From contig NZ_PZPO01000001.1 of the NCBI RefSeq assembly GCF_013306565.1, positions 372,001 through 436,000 on the forward strand: a stretch of DNA of 64,000 nucleotides, read 5' to 3'. Made by a program: the position numbers and the translations under genes. Origin of the DNA: Hyphomicrobium sulfonivorans. GTDB taxonomy: Bacteria; Pseudomonadota; Alphaproteobacteria; Rhizobiales; Hyphomicrobiaceae. Shown here in pieces: positions 36,228 through 45,195 of the stretch. Under the pieces are notes generated by a model, which ran no database searches, was not told where the DNA came from, and saw nothing but the letters and a program-made list of their open reading frames with translations. The number at the start of each line of letters is the position of its first letter. The stretch's first letter is position 1.

Positions 36228-38420
36228 TCAGTCTTTGCTGAGCAGACTAAAGCGGGGAGGGAAGTTTTCCTTTAGCGCCTGTCCTCTTCCCGACAACGAC
36301 GGGTTGGTGAGGAAGTACTGATGCGCGTTAAAGGGCTCTTCTCCCTTGGCCGGGCCGATCCGCTCTGACGAACCATCCGGCTTTATGCTCCAGCTCTGCT
36401 GGTTGTCCTTGAGGTTGGCAACCATGATCTGATCGAGCACCTGTTCGTGCACGGTTGGATTCATGATCGGCACCATGGCCTCAACCCGGCGGTCGAGATT
36501 CCTTGGCATCATGTCGGCAGAGCTGATGTAGACGGCGGCCTTCGGGGATGGCAACCCCCGACCGCGTCCAAAACAGTAAATTCGGGCGTGTTCCAGGAAG
36601 CGCCCGACGATGCTCTTCACGCGAATATTTTCCGAAAAGCCAGGAATTCCGGGCTTCAGGCAGCACACGCCGCGCACGATTAGGTCAATCTGGACGCCTG
36701 CCTGGCTGGCCTCGTAAAGCGCCTCGATGATCGGGCCATCCACAAGGGCGTTCATCTTCATCCAGATGGCGCCGGGGCGACCCGCCTTCACGTGCTCCAT
36801 CTCCTCGCGGATGTGCGCAACGATTCGCTGGCGGATGCCATGCGGGCTGGCCGCCATCGCCTCCAGCTCGGCAGGCTCGCCGTAGCCGGTGACGAAATTC
36901 ATGATGCGCGTCACATCGCGGGCGATCGCCGGATCGGTCGTGAACAGCGACAGGTCGGTGTAAACGCGCGCGGTCTGCGGATGATAGTTGCCGGTGCCGA
37001 TATGGCAGTAGCTGGTCAGCTCGCTGCCTTCACGGCGCACGACCATGCCGAGCTTGGCGTGCGTCTTCAGCTCGATGAAGCCATAGACGACATGCACGCC
37101 GGCGTTTTCCAGATCGCGCGCCCAGCGAATGTTGGCAGCTTCATCGAAACGCGCCTTGAGCTCGACGACAGCGGTGACGGACTTGCCCGCTTCAACGGCC
37201 TCTTTCAGCGCCTGCACGATCGGGCTGTCACGCGAGGTGCGATACAGCGTCCACTTGATCGCCATCACATTGGGATCGGCCACAGCCTGACGCAGGAACT
37301 TCACCACCACGTCGAAGGATTCATACGGGTGATGAACCACCAGATCCTTCTTGCGGATCGCTGCAAAACAGTCGCCGCTGAATTCGCGGATGCGCTCAGG
37401 GAAGCGCCCGTTGAACGGCTTGAAAAGCAGATCGGGCCGGTCGTTGTTGATCAGCTGCGATGTATCGGCCAGCGCCAGCACACCATCCTTGATGAAGACG
37501 GAGTCTTCGCCCACCTCAAGCTCTTCGATGACGAACTTCTTCAGCCGGTTCGGCATCGCCGCTTCAAGCTCAAGCCGGATCACATGGCCGCGACGACGCT
37601 TCTTCAGCGCCGTTTCATATGACCGGACGAGATCTTCAGCCTCTTCCTGGATTTCGATGTCGCTGTCGCGCAGCACGCGGAAAGCGCCATGCGCGTTGAT
37701 CTGAAAACCGGGGAACAGCTCCGATATAAAGAGGCCGATCACCGTTTCCAGCCGGATGAAGCGCTGTTCCTTTTCATCGGAGCTTTGCGCGCTGAGCCTG
37801 ATGAAACGCTCGAGCTGGCCCGGAATGGGGATGAGGCCGTTCATCGCCTTCTGATCGCTCTCGCGCTGCATCTCAACGGCGATGGTGAGGCCCTTGTTGA
37901 GGATGAACGGAAACGGATGCGCAGGATCGGCCGCTATCGGCGTCAGGATGGGGAAGATATGCGTCAGGAACAGGCGCTGCAGCCACGTCTTGTCGGCAGC
38001 GGTAAGATCGCTCCCGCCCAATATATGGATGCCAGCAGCCGCCATCTCATCCTTGAGCGTGCGCCAGATGGCCTGCTTCTCTTCGACCAGGCCGGCCACA
38101 AAGCGATTGATCGCGCGAAGCTGCTGCCCGGGCGTGGCGCCATCCTGTGAAAGGGTCTGCACGCGCGCGGCTACCTGGCCGTAAATGCCGGCGACGCGCA
38201 CCATGTAAAATTCATCGAGGTTCGATGCCGAAATCGACAGGAAGCGGAGCCGCTCCAGCAACGGATGGTTCTCGTTGCGCGCTTCTTCCAAAACGCGGCG
38301 ATTGAACTGCAGCCACGACAATTCGCGATTATAGAACCGATCCGGTCCCACCGGCGGCGACATATCCGTCTGTTCCTCTGCAACAGCCTTCTCGCGCACC
38401 CTGTTTCTCGCGCTCGCCAT
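36228..38420 (-). CDS. ppk: polyphosphate kinase 1 (RNA degradosome polyphosphate kinase)
   Basis: Ppk1 makes polyphosphate from ATP through a phosphohistidine. The protein begins with [19 protein letters not shown], the conserved N-terminal start, and carries [19 protein letters not shown] with the catalytic His. The 730-residue length is normal. ATG 38418-38420 has AAGGA upstream; a later Met at residue 20 is possible. The order on this strand is AI-2E transporter, hdaA, ppk, ppx with short gaps (22, 87 and 20 bases), so a shared operon is likely. Confidence 0.96.
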   Translation of the reverse strand: MASARNRVREKAVAEEQTDMSPPVGPDRFYNRELSWLQFNRRVLEEARNENHPLLERLRFLSISASNLDEFYMVRVAGIYGQVAARVQTLSQDGATPGQQLRAINRFVAGLVEEKQAIWRTLKDEMAAAGIHILGGSDLTAADKTWLQRLFLTHIFPILTPIAADPAHPFPFILNKGLTIAVEMQRESDQKAMNGLIPIPGQLERFIRLSAQSSDEKEQRFIRLETVIGLFISELFPGFQINAHGAFRVLRDSDIEIQEEAEDLVRSYETALKKRRRGHVIRLELEAAMPNRLKKFVIEELEVGEDSVFIKDGVLALADTSQLINNDRPDLLFKPFNGRFPERIREFSGDCFAAIRKKDLVVHHPYESFDVVVKFLRQAVADPNVMAIKWTLYRTSRDSPIVQALKEAVEAGKSVTAVVELKARFDEAANIRWARDLENAGVHVVYGFIELKTHAKLGMVVRREGSELTSYCHIGTGNYHPQTARVYTDLSLFTTDPAIARDVTRIMNFVTGYGEPAELEAMAASPHGIRQRIVAHIREEMEHVKAGRPGAIWMKMNALVDGPIIEALYEASQAGVQIDLIVRGVCCLKPGIPGFSENIRVKSIVGRFLEHARIYCFGRGRGLPSPKAAVYISSADMMPRNLDRRVEAMVPIMNPTVHEQVLDQIMVANLKDNQQSWSIKPDGSSERIGPAKGEEPFNAHQYFLTNPSLSGRGQALKENFPPRFSLLSKD

Positions 38421-38507
38421 ATCAGTCCTTCTCCGTCGCGCACCCGCCGCACGACACCCTACGTCACAAATGTGACACGCTGGAAACGCTTCGAAACGGA
38501 AACGAAA

Positions 38508-39194
38508 TTACTCATGGCTTTCGCCGAAACCGACCAGCACCTCGGCTGCCAGGGGCCTGGTAACCTTACGGTGCTTCGCAAGCGCCAGACGATCAACGGC
38601 AGCAACAATCGCATTTGCCGCAGCCATGGATCGCTCCATCCGAACGCTCAGGTAATCAATAACCGGCGGCTCGACGTTGAGTTGGCGATCGGAGAACAGC
38701 TTTACAAGCACAGCCTTCAGTAGCGCTTCATCCGGCGGTTGCAGCTCAGCCATCGGCAGCGCGCGCAGGCGCGACCTGAGATCCGGCACGCTGAATTCCA
38801 GCTCGCCCGGCGCTTTCCGCGACGTGATCAGCACCGCCAGTTTGCTTTCGCGAGCGCGATTGAGCAGATGGAAAAATGCCTTTTCATCCGCAATGCCGCG
38901 ATCGATGTCCTCAACGACGATTGCTCCGCCGTCCGGCAGCGCCGCTACGGCGTCATCGTGCAGTTCCGCCGCAGCGATGACAGATGCGCCCGAACGCAGC
39001 CGCCACACGTTGGCGAGATGGCTTTTTCCCGCCCCCTCCGGCCCAACAACCAGTGAAGCTGGATGCGGCCAGTCGGGCCAGCGATCGATGGTTTCGACCG
39101 CAGCCTCGTTGGAGCGACTGACAAGAAAATCCTCCGCGCCCAGCGCCTGCCGGTGCGAAAGATCGAATACGAGCTGACTTGGATAGGCGTTCAT
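38508..39194 (-). CDS. hdaA: HdaA, DnaA-homologous regulator of replication initiation
   Basis: The 228-residue protein is a shortened DnaA-like AAA+ ATPase without the DNA-binding domain. It has Walker A LVVGPEGAGKSHLANVW and a Walker-B-like GGAIVVEDIDR. The N-terminal QLVFDLSHRQALGAEDFLVS includes the QLVFDL clamp-binding stretch expected of Hda, which with the sliding clamp promotes ATP hydrolysis by DnaA and so prevents over-initiation. ATG 39192-39194 (MNAYPSQLVFDL) is the correct start; the longer open frame has no similarity. It starts 22 bases after the AI-2E transporter ends. Confidence 0.9.
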   Translation of the reverse strand: MNAYPSQLVFDLSHRQALGAEDFLVSRSNEAAVETIDRWPDWPHPASLVVGPEGAGKSHLANVWRLRSGASVIAAAELHDDAVAALPDGGAIVVEDIDRGIADEKAFFHLLNRARESKLAVLITSRKAPGELEFSVPDLRSRLRALPMAELQPPDEALLKAVLVKLFSDRQLNVEPPVIDYLSVRMERSMAAANAIVAAVDRLALAKHRKVTRPLAAEVLVGFGESHE

Positions 39195-39216
39195 ACCGGC
39201 GTGTGATTGCGGATGA

Positions 39217-40356
39217 TTACGGCGAAACTGTTTTCGACACAGAAGCTTGTTGTGCAGATGCCGGGATAGCGCCGCTGCCCGCAAGTGGGGCCGGGGAATC
39301 AACCCCGCTATACACAGGGCTGGCGAGGTAAAGCTGCAGCGCAAAACGCACCAGCACACCCGTCGCTGCGGCGATTGGCACCGCGACCAACACACCAACG
39401 AAGCCAAACAGATAGCTGAACACAAACAGCGAGAAGATCAGCCAGACCGGATGCAGGCCAATCTTGGAGCCAACGATCTTCGGCCCCAGAAACCCGGCAT
39501 CCAGCACCTGGGCGAAACCGAAGATCGCCACCACGGTGAGGATCGGCACCGTCTCCGGCCAGAACTGCACGAACGCGATCGTTGTCGCGGTGATGAGGCC
39601 CAGCGCCCAGCCGACGAACGGCACAAAGCTCATCAGACCGGTGACGAGACCAACCAGCAAACCGTAGCGCAGCCCCATGCCGGCCAGCGCCACCGCATAA
39701 TAGACCGCCAGCACGAGACAAACGGTGCCTTGGCCGCGAATGAAAGCGGAAACGGCCCCGTTCACTTCACTGGCGAGCTTGCGAATGGTGGACGCATGGG
39801 CGCGCGGCAGCCAGGAATCGAGCTTTGCCAGCATCGGATGCCAGTCGATCAGCACATAGAAAACCACCAGCGGCGTCACCAGCAGCAGCGAGAGGAAATC
39901 GAACAGCGCCCGGCCCTGGCTCCACAGCGACGACGCGATGTAGCCCGCAAAGCTGGACATGTTTTCCGTCAGCGCCTGCGCGGAGCGATCCATGCCGGCC
40001 TCGAATTCCGGATAGCTGGAGCCAAGCTGCTCCCGCGCCCAGGTTTCGATCAGGGCGCGCAGGCGGCGAATCTCATCGGGCAACGCCGCCGCAAACTGCT
40101 GCGCCTGGCTGACCAGCAGCGGCACCAGAAAGATGATGGCGGCGACAAGCACGCAGGCAAAGGCGGCGACGATCAGCGTTGCTGCTATTCCACGCGGCAG
40201 CCCCCACTGGGTGAGCCGATCCGCCAGCGGATTGAGAAAGTAGGCGATCACGATGCCAGCAACGAACGGCAGGATGACGCCGCGCAACAGCGCGATCAGC
40301 AGTATCAGAACGATGGCCGCAGCGAGCCAGAACAACACCTGACGTTCGACGCGCAT
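39217..40356 (-). CDS. AI-2E family transporter (PerM-like)
   Basis: The 379-residue protein has seven to eight membrane helices with a large hydrophilic segment after helix 3 (residues ~85-140), the topology of the AI-2E / PerM / YdiK family. GLRYGLLVGLVTGLMSFVPFVGWALGLI (about residues 230-257) is the conserved core. Members carry autoinducer-2 or sodium-proton exchange in some bacteria; here the substrate is unknown. ATG 40354-40356 has GGGGGG upstream. Upstream of hdaA is a common location for this gene in Rhizobiales. Confidence 0.9.
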   Translation of the reverse strand: MRVERQVLFWLAAAIVLILLIALLRGVILPFVAGIVIAYFLNPLADRLTQWGLPRGIAATLIVAAFACVLVAAIIFLVPLLVSQAQQFAAALPDEIRRLRALIETWAREQLGSSYPEFEAGMDRSAQALTENMSSFAGYIASSLWSQGRALFDFLSLLLVTPLVVFYVLIDWHPMLAKLDSWLPRAHASTIRKLASEVNGAVSAFIRGQGTVCLVLAVYYAVALAGMGLRYGLLVGLVTGLMSFVPFVGWALGLITATTIAFVQFWPETVPILTVVAIFGFAQVLDAGFLGPKIVGSKIGLHPVWLIFSLFVFSYLFGFVGVLVAVPIAAATGVLVRFALQLYLASPVYSGVDSPAPLAGSGAIPASAQQASVSKTVSP

Positions 40357-40398
40357 GCTTCAAGCCCCCCGGCTGCATCAATGGTCCGCCATGCTAGA

Positions 40399-40442
40399 GC
40401 ATTTTCCGACGAAGTGGGCACCGGTTCGTCGCAAGAAAATGC
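40399..40442. repeat. Rhizobiales-type intergenic palindrome
   Basis: GCATTTTC pairs with GAAAATGC, and CGACGAA pairs with TTCGTCG inside it, with a three-base CAA bulge and an 11-base GTGGGCACCGG loop. This GCATTTTCC-GACGAAGTGG-ACCGGTTCG type of element is, to my knowledge, widespread between genes in Rhizobiales. It is unrelated to the CCGGC hairpin family in this window. It lies between the AI-2E transporter start and the CDP-alcohol transferase end. Confidence 0.8.
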
Positions 40443-40468
40443 GACCAGTCAAAACGCTCAAGAACGGT

Positions 40469-41053
40469 TCAGGCGCTGCTGTCCTGACCTGAAATATCGT
40501 GGCCGGACATATGTTGCAGCCAACTGTGCAGGTAGGCAGCCAGCGACGCGACGGTTAGCGCACCGGTTATCCAGATCAGCGCGAACCGCGCCCAGCCAAG
40601 CCCCAGCCCGAACCCTTCGTCGGCCAGCACGGTGGCCGCCAGCACGATCTGTGCCACGGTGTTGGCCTTGGATACGACCAGCGGCTTGATGCGCACGGGA
40701 TTGCTAAGCACCCACGACAGCATCACCGCCATGATGATGAGAATATCGCGTGAGACCACCGCAACCACCAGCCAGAGCGGCAGCTTGCCATCGACGCCCA
40801 GCGCCAGAAAAATACTGACAATCAAAAGCTTGTCGGCCAACGGATCGAGATAGGCGCCAAGCTCGGTCTGCCAGCCAAAGGTTTTGGCCAGATAGCCGTC
40901 TACCGCGTCGGATACACCGGCAACGATGAACAGCATGAAAGCGATCTGGGTTTCGTCGGTAATCAGCAACCAGAAGACCACCGGCACGAGGATCACCCGC
41001 ATCAGCGTAATCAGGTTGGGGAGGTTTAAAGCGCGGTCCAAGCGTGTTCCCAT
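40469..41053 (-). CDS. CDP-alcohol phosphatidyltransferase, PgsA-like
   Basis: The 194-residue membrane protein has about five or six helices and the CDP-alcohol motif DGYLAKTFGWQTELGAYLDPLADK, with the three essential Asp positions. It would move a phosphatidyl group from CDP-diacylglycerol to an alcohol such as glycerol phosphate. The motif normally reads DGxxAR; here the Arg is Lys (DGYLAK). The first helix NLPNLITLMRVILVPVVFW resembles phosphatidylglycerophosphate synthase. ATG 41051-41053 (MGTRLDRAL) is favoured over the open-frame start 19 codons upstream. Whether this is the main PgsA or a paralogue cannot be told. Confidence 0.85.
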   Translation of the reverse strand: MGTRLDRALNLPNLITLMRVILVPVVFWLLITDETQIAFMLFIVAGVSDAVDGYLAKTFGWQTELGAYLDPLADKLLIVSIFLALGVDGKLPLWLVVAVVSRDILIIMAVMLSWVLSNPVRIKPLVVSKANTVAQIVLAATVLADEGFGLGLGWARFALIWITGALTVASLAAYLHSWLQHMSGHDISGQDSSA

Positions 41054-41187
41054 CCGGCGCCGCGTTTCGGGCGACGGCCATTTTCTGTCATGCCGTATTT
41101 GATCTGGCACGGATCTGCTGCACCAGCCCGAAGAAAAGCTGGGCCGTGCCCAAGCGTGCGCCTGGGGCGGGCGTCATTCAATAACGG

Positions 41188-42342
41188 CTAATTGCCCGAG
41201 CGCAAAATCAGCCGGTTTCCACCGCTTTCCAGCATGAGACCCCGGCCATAGAGCGCGCTGGACAGAGCCTCCGCTCCCCCCGGATAACTCATGCTGAGAT
41301 CAGCTCCGCGTGCCGACTCGGCCTCGATCTGCAGGTTTTCAACACCCGGCAGGCTGAGCAGCTGGCGCCGCATCTCGGTCCATTCGCCAAGGCTGCCGTA
41401 TTGCGCCCGCAGCGCCACCGGCGTGCCCATGCCGGACGACGTGGTGGCGTAGGCCGGCGCTGCATAGACCGAGCTGCCACCACCGCGAGCAGGCAGTTTG
41501 CGCGCCTTCCAGCGGCCTTCCAGCACGCCCAGCCCGATGACCGCCGCCAGCTCCAGCGAGTAGGCCATGTCGCCGTCGAAAACCTTGTAGCTGCGCTTCA
41601 GGCTGATGTCGCCGACGGCATCGATGCCGGCGAGCGTCACGCCCAGCTTCTTCGCGGTCTGATCCGGCTCGGCGATAGCGAGCACGACGTAGGGAGAACC
41701 ATATTCGCCCGCCAGCACCCGCTCCGCGCCGCTGCCGCCTTCGGCTGCGCGCGTCACCGCATCGGCGGGGATCGCCTCCTTAAGCGGTTGCACGGAGAAC
41801 GGCGTCAGCGAATGTTCAAGATCAAGGCTTTTCCAGGTGTCCGACCACACCTTGGCGGCAGTGCCCTTTTCAAGCGAGCCATCCGGCTTGCGCACCACCG
41901 GGACCACGATGATTTCCCGCGCCTGATCCTCGACGAAGGGGATGCCTTCCTGCTGCAGCACCGAGCGCACGCTTTCGGGACGGAAGGAAAAATCGAGGCT
42001 GGCGATATAGCGGGTTCTGGAGTTGCGCTCCGACCGGACCGAAACGCCCTCGAGAAAATCCGAAGCCTTTAGCCCCGAGAGACGCTTGAGGCGGCCATAA
42101 TCGTTGACGGACACCAGACGCTTAAGCAGCGATTTCAGCGCTGCCTCCTGCCCGTCCGCCATAGCCTTTTGTTTAGCGGTTACAGCGTTTTCGGCCGTTG
42201 CATCGACGGGATAATTGCCGATGGTGAAAACCCCGTCATTGGCTGCGGAGGCCGCTCCGGCAACCATGACCAGCGCGGCCGTAACGGCGAGGCAGCGCCC
42301 CAGAAAACCTGAAAATTCCCGTCCAAACAGCCGCACGCGCAT
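41188..42342 (-). CDS. DUF2066 domain exported protein
   Basis: The 384-residue protein has a signal peptide (cleavage near GAASA|AND) and a DUF2066 domain beginning at about residue 38 (FTIGNYPVDATAENAVTAKQKAMADGQEAALKSLLKRL). The family is exported and of unknown function, usually located beside purM in alpha- and gammaproteobacteria, as here. The promoter region of 132 bases is shared with the divergent purM. ATG 42340-42342 has TAGGAGA close upstream. Confidence 0.85.
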   Translation of the reverse strand: MRVRLFGREFSGFLGRCLAVTAALVMVAGAASAANDGVFTIGNYPVDATAENAVTAKQKAMADGQEAALKSLLKRLVSVNDYGRLKRLSGLKASDFLEGVSVRSERNSRTRYIASLDFSFRPESVRSVLQQEGIPFVEDQAREIIVVPVVRKPDGSLEKGTAAKVWSDTWKSLDLEHSLTPFSVQPLKEAIPADAVTRAAEGGSGAERVLAGEYGSPYVVLAIAEPDQTAKKLGVTLAGIDAVGDISLKRSYKVFDGDMAYSLELAAVIGLGVLEGRWKARKLPARGGGSSVYAAPAYATTSSGMGTPVALRAQYGSLGEWTEMRRQLLSLPGVENLQIEAESARGADLSMSYPGGAEALSSALYGRGLMLESGGNRLILRSGN

Positions 42343-42474
42343 TCTCCTACCCCCGGATTCCCCGGGTTTTGTCCAGGGCGCGGTGAAACCGCGAGTTGCC
42401 CATCACCTGCATAAGCTGCTAGGGACGCGCCATCTTTTTCATTCAAACAGGCAGAAGTTGGGTTCCAAGGTCAA

Positions 42475-43599
42475 ATGACAGAGCCTGATCGCGAACGCAA
42501 CCCGGCCATCACCTATCGCGACGCCGGCGTCGACATCGACGCGGGAAATCGCCTCGTTGAGCGGATCAAGCCTTTGGCCCGCGCAACCCGGCGTGCGGGC
42601 GCGTATAGTGATCTTGGCGGGTTCGGTGGTCTATTCGATCTCAAGGGCGCGGGGTTCAACGATCCCGTGCTGGTGTCAGCCACCGATGGCGTGGGCACCA
42701 AGCTCAAAATCGCCATCGATACCGGGCTGCACAGCACCATCGGCATCGACCTCGTCGCCATGTGCGTCAACGACCTGATCGTGCAGGGCGCTGAACCACT
42801 GTTTTTCCTTGATTATTTCGCCTGCGGGAAGCTTGAGGTCGACACCGCCGAAGCGGTCGTCGGCGGCATCGCCGACGGCTGCAAGCAGGCTGGCTGCGCC
42901 CTGATCGGCGGCGAAACCGCCGAGATGCCTGGGATGTATCAGCCCGGCGACTACGATCTGGCCGGCTTCTCGGTCGGCGCGGCCGAGCGTGGGCAGATCC
43001 TGCCGCGTGGCGATATCGCCGTGGGCGACGTGCTGATCGGCCTGAGTTCCTCGGGCGTGCACTCCAACGGCTATTCGCTGGTGCGCCGCCTGGTGAAGGA
43101 AAGCGGCCTTTCGTGGGAAGCACCCGCGCCGTTCGCTCCGGGCAAGACATTGGCCGAAGCTTTGCTGGCGCCGACCCGCATTTATGTGAAGCCGCTGCTG
43201 GCTGCCATCCGCGCGACCGGCGGCGCCAAGGACGGTGCGATCAAGGCGCTGTCGCACATTACCGGCGGTGGCCTGTCTGAAAACGTACCCCGCGTGCTGC
43301 CGGAAAACGTCGCTGCCCGCATCGACCTCAGCGCCATTTCCGTGCCCCCCGTATTTGGCTGGATGGCGAATATTGGCCGCCTCGACGACGCCGAGATGCT
43401 GAAAACCTTCAACTGCGGCGTCGGCATGGTGATTGTCGTCGCGGCGGCGGATGCTGATGCGGTGACGGCTGCGCTCGAAGCTGCTGGCGAACACCCAACC
43501 CGCATCGGCGAAGTTATACCGCCGGGCGGCGAGCGTTCGGAAGCCAAGGGGCGCGGCAACGCCTGGGCCGTCCAGTACACCGGCGCGCTGACCTATTAA
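42475..43599 (+). CDS. purM: phosphoribosylformylglycinamidine cyclo-ligase (AIR synthetase)
   Basis: PurM closes the imidazole ring in the fifth step of purine synthesis. The sequence shows the N-terminal [22 protein letters not shown], then GGFGGLFDL and the ATP-site core [18 protein letters not shown], and the C-terminal segment [16 protein letters not shown], all typical of the family. Length of 374 residues is slightly above E. coli PurM. ATG 42475 follows TCAA without a strong ribosome site. The gene diverges from the DUF2066 gene. PurN lies downstream but is separated from it by an opposing gene, unlike the usual purMN operon. Confidence 0.97.
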   Translation: MTEPDRERNPAITYRDAGVDIDAGNRLVERIKPLARATRRAGAYSDLGGFGGLFDLKGAGFNDPVLVSATDGVGTKLKIAIDTGLHSTIGIDLVAMCVNDLIVQGAEPLFFLDYFACGKLEVDTAEAVVGGIADGCKQAGCALIGGETAEMPGMYQPGDYDLAGFSVGAAERGQILPRGDIAVGDVLIGLSSSGVHSNGYSLVRRLVKESGLSWEAPAPFAPGKTLAEALLAPTRIYVKPLLAAIRATGGAKDGAIKALSHITGGGLSENVPRVLPENVAARIDLSAISVPPVFGWMANIGRLDDAEMLKTFNCGVGMVIVVAAADADAVTAALEAAGEHPTRIGEVIPPGGERSEAKGRGNAWAVQYTGALTY

Positions 43600-43640
43600 G
43601 AAGACGCTGCCTTCGAGCCACGTTCGCAGGCAATAAAAAA

Positions 43641-43673
43641 CGGCGCCGACGGAAACGTCAGGCGCCGCTTTTG
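43641..43673. terminator. bidirectional intrinsic terminator after purM
   Basis: CGGCGCC pairs with GGCGCCG, and GACG with CGTC inside it (one bulged A), around a GAAA tetraloop. CTTTT follows on the + strand and a run of six A precedes it, giving TTTTTT on the other strand. It can end both purM and the His-rich gene, which converge here. Confidence 0.93.
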
Positions 43674-43705
43674 TATTCGACGGACCGGCAAACGCTTATC
43701 GGCGC

Positions 43706-44074
43706 TTACCGCTCTCCGGCTGAAACCAATTCAATCGGTCCATGGTCATCGCAATGGTCACCGTGCGGGTGATGCAGATGGCCGTCCACCAGATAATCCA
43801 CGTGGTCACCGTGGGGCACGGCTTCATGGCCGCATCCGGGACCGTGAACGTGGCCCGGCTCATGCCCGGTGCACTTGTGCGCAGGCGTGCAGGCGCTCGG
43901 GTTCTTCTCTGACACCTCAATCACATGCTCATCGACGTGGTCGCCATGCGGGTGATGCAGATGACCATCGTGCAGATAGTCGACATGGTCGCCATGGCGA
44001 ACCGCCGTGTGACCGCATTGAGGTCCATGCTGGTGAGAATGGTTGGCATGATGGGGATGAGAGCATCCGGACAT
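43706..44074 (-). CDS. histidine-rich repeat protein, probable metal binder
   Basis: The 122-residue protein is about one quarter His and contains two near-identical blocks: CGHTAVRHGDHVDYLHDGH followed by LHHPHGDHVDEH, and CGHEAVPHGDHVDYLVDGH followed by LHHPHGDHCDDH. A Cys/His-rich start (MSGCSHPHHANHSHQHGPQ) precedes them. Such proteins bind zinc, nickel or cobalt and act as stores or metallochaperones; the exact family is not known to me. No signal peptide is visible. ATG 44072-44074 has GGAGG six bases upstream and is far better than the TTG eight codons before. It lies between purM and purN on the opposite strand. Confidence 0.85.
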   Translation of the reverse strand: MSGCSHPHHANHSHQHGPQCGHTAVRHGDHVDYLHDGHLHHPHGDHVDEHVIEVSEKNPSACTPAHKCTGHEPGHVHGPGCGHEAVPHGDHVDYLVDGHLHHPHGDHCDDHGPIELVSAGER

Positions 44075-44305
44075 TGGTGGCCTCCAGCTTCCCGGCAAAG
44101 CGCGCTGCGGAGCAGACGATCTGCGGCGTTGTTATTATCGACGCTGAAAAGCTTAACGCGCTTTGAGATGAACCGCCACAAACTAACCTTCACGTTGGCG
44201 ACAGCTTCAGCCCGCTCTTTCAATCTCGACAGCCATTGAAGCGAAGGAAGCGCCTATGTATTGCAGGCACAGGCAGCAGCAACGGCGCGCGGATCACCCC
44301 AAATC

Positions 44306-44965
44306 ATGGCAGCGAAAAAACGCATAGGCATTCTTATCTCGGGCCGCGGCTCCAATATGGTGTCGCTGATCGAGGCTGCTCGCCTCCCTGACTATCCGGT
44401 TGAGATCGCTTGCGTGGTTTCCAACCGGCCGGATGCGGCGGGGCTGGACCGCGCGCGCGCCGAGGGCATTCCCGCCATCGCCATCGATCACAAGCTGTTT
44501 CCCAGCCGCGAAGCCTTCGAGGCCGAGTTGGACGCTGCGTTACGCGGGGCGGGCGTTGAGCTCGTTGTCTGCGCCGGCTTCATGCGCAAAATGACGGCTG
44601 GCTTCGTGGAAAGCTGGCGCGACGCCATGTTGAATATCCATCCTTCCCTTCTACCTTCGTTCAAGGGACTGGATACACATGCCCGCGCATTGGCGGTCGG
44701 GGTGAAGGTTGCAGGATGCACTGTGCACGTTGTTCGACCGGAGCTGGACTCTGGGCCGATCGTTGCCCAGGCAGCGGTGCCGGTGCTGGATGGCGATACG
44801 GAAGAATCTTTGGCTGCCAGGGTGTTAGCTGCTGAGCATCGGCTCTACCCGCACGCCCTCAAACTGTTCGCTTCGGGCGGCGCAGTCATTTCCGGCGAGC
44901 GGGTTGAGGCGGATCAAGGCTTAGTTAACCCGGCCGATCCATTGTTCTGGCCGCCGCTTGATTAG
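44306..44965 (+). CDS. purN: phosphoribosylglycinamide formyltransferase
   Basis: PurN adds a formyl group from 10-formyltetrahydrofolate to GAR in purine synthesis. It starts MAAKKRIGILISGRGSNMVSLIEA, with the phosphate loop SGRGSN. It continues with the folate-binding VCAGFMRKMT and the catalytic INIHPSLLPSFKGLDTHARA-type region, in which NIHPSLLPSF holds the active His and the later GPIVAQAAVPVLDGDT the catalytic Asp. ATG 44306 is chosen over the TTG at 44261. Its usual partner purM is 700 bases upstream, beyond the convergent His-rich gene. Confidence 0.96.
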   Translation: MAAKKRIGILISGRGSNMVSLIEAARLPDYPVEIACVVSNRPDAAGLDRARAEGIPAIAIDHKLFPSREAFEAELDAALRGAGVELVVCAGFMRKMTAGFVESWRDAMLNIHPSLLPSFKGLDTHARALAVGVKVAGCTVHVVRPELDSGPIVAQAAVPVLDGDTEESLAARVLAAEHRLYPHALKLFASGGAVISGERVEADQGLVNPADPLFWPPLD

Positions 44966-45077
44966 GTGCCAACCGTTGCCGCGGATCAGCGGCCGGGCGC
45001 CAAAATGAAGCGGAAACGCGTGGTCGCATGGACACTTGCGATTAACGGGTGGTACTCATTCTGCGGCTTAAGGGGGC

Positions 45078-45173
45078 TGTCTGGCTTGGCCGGACAGAAG
45101 CATACGCGGGCTAGTCTCGCGCCCAGTTTACAACCCGTTGGCCCGATTAGGCTTAGAAGTGCTTTTCCAACGG
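45078..45173 (+). other. cytochrome P450 upstream region with two inverted repeats
   Basis: CTGTCTGGC and GCCGGACAG pair around a 3-base loop at 45078-45098, with one G-T pair. CCGTTGG at 45135-45141 is matched by CCAACGG at 45167-45173. Both lie within 120 bases of the P450 start codon and could fold in the leader or serve as protein sites. This is suggestive only. Confidence 0.35.
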
Positions 45174-45195
45174 CCTTCTCGCCGGGAGAGACGTC

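Noticed and set aside
40399-40442. Palindrome as an unknown element
   Set aside because: Its GCATTTTC...GAAAATGC and ACCGGTTCG pattern matches a type long known between genes in Rhizobiales; it is listed as such.
39247-40689. 480-codon + strand frame over the AI-2E transporter
   Set aside because: It is rich in Arg, Gln and His, has no motif, and lies opposite a clear membrane-protein gene.
44120-44145. TGTTATTATCGAC near the His-rich gene as a second Zur box
   Set aside because: Only the left half fits TGTTAT; the right half is not complementary, so it does not form the palindrome expected.
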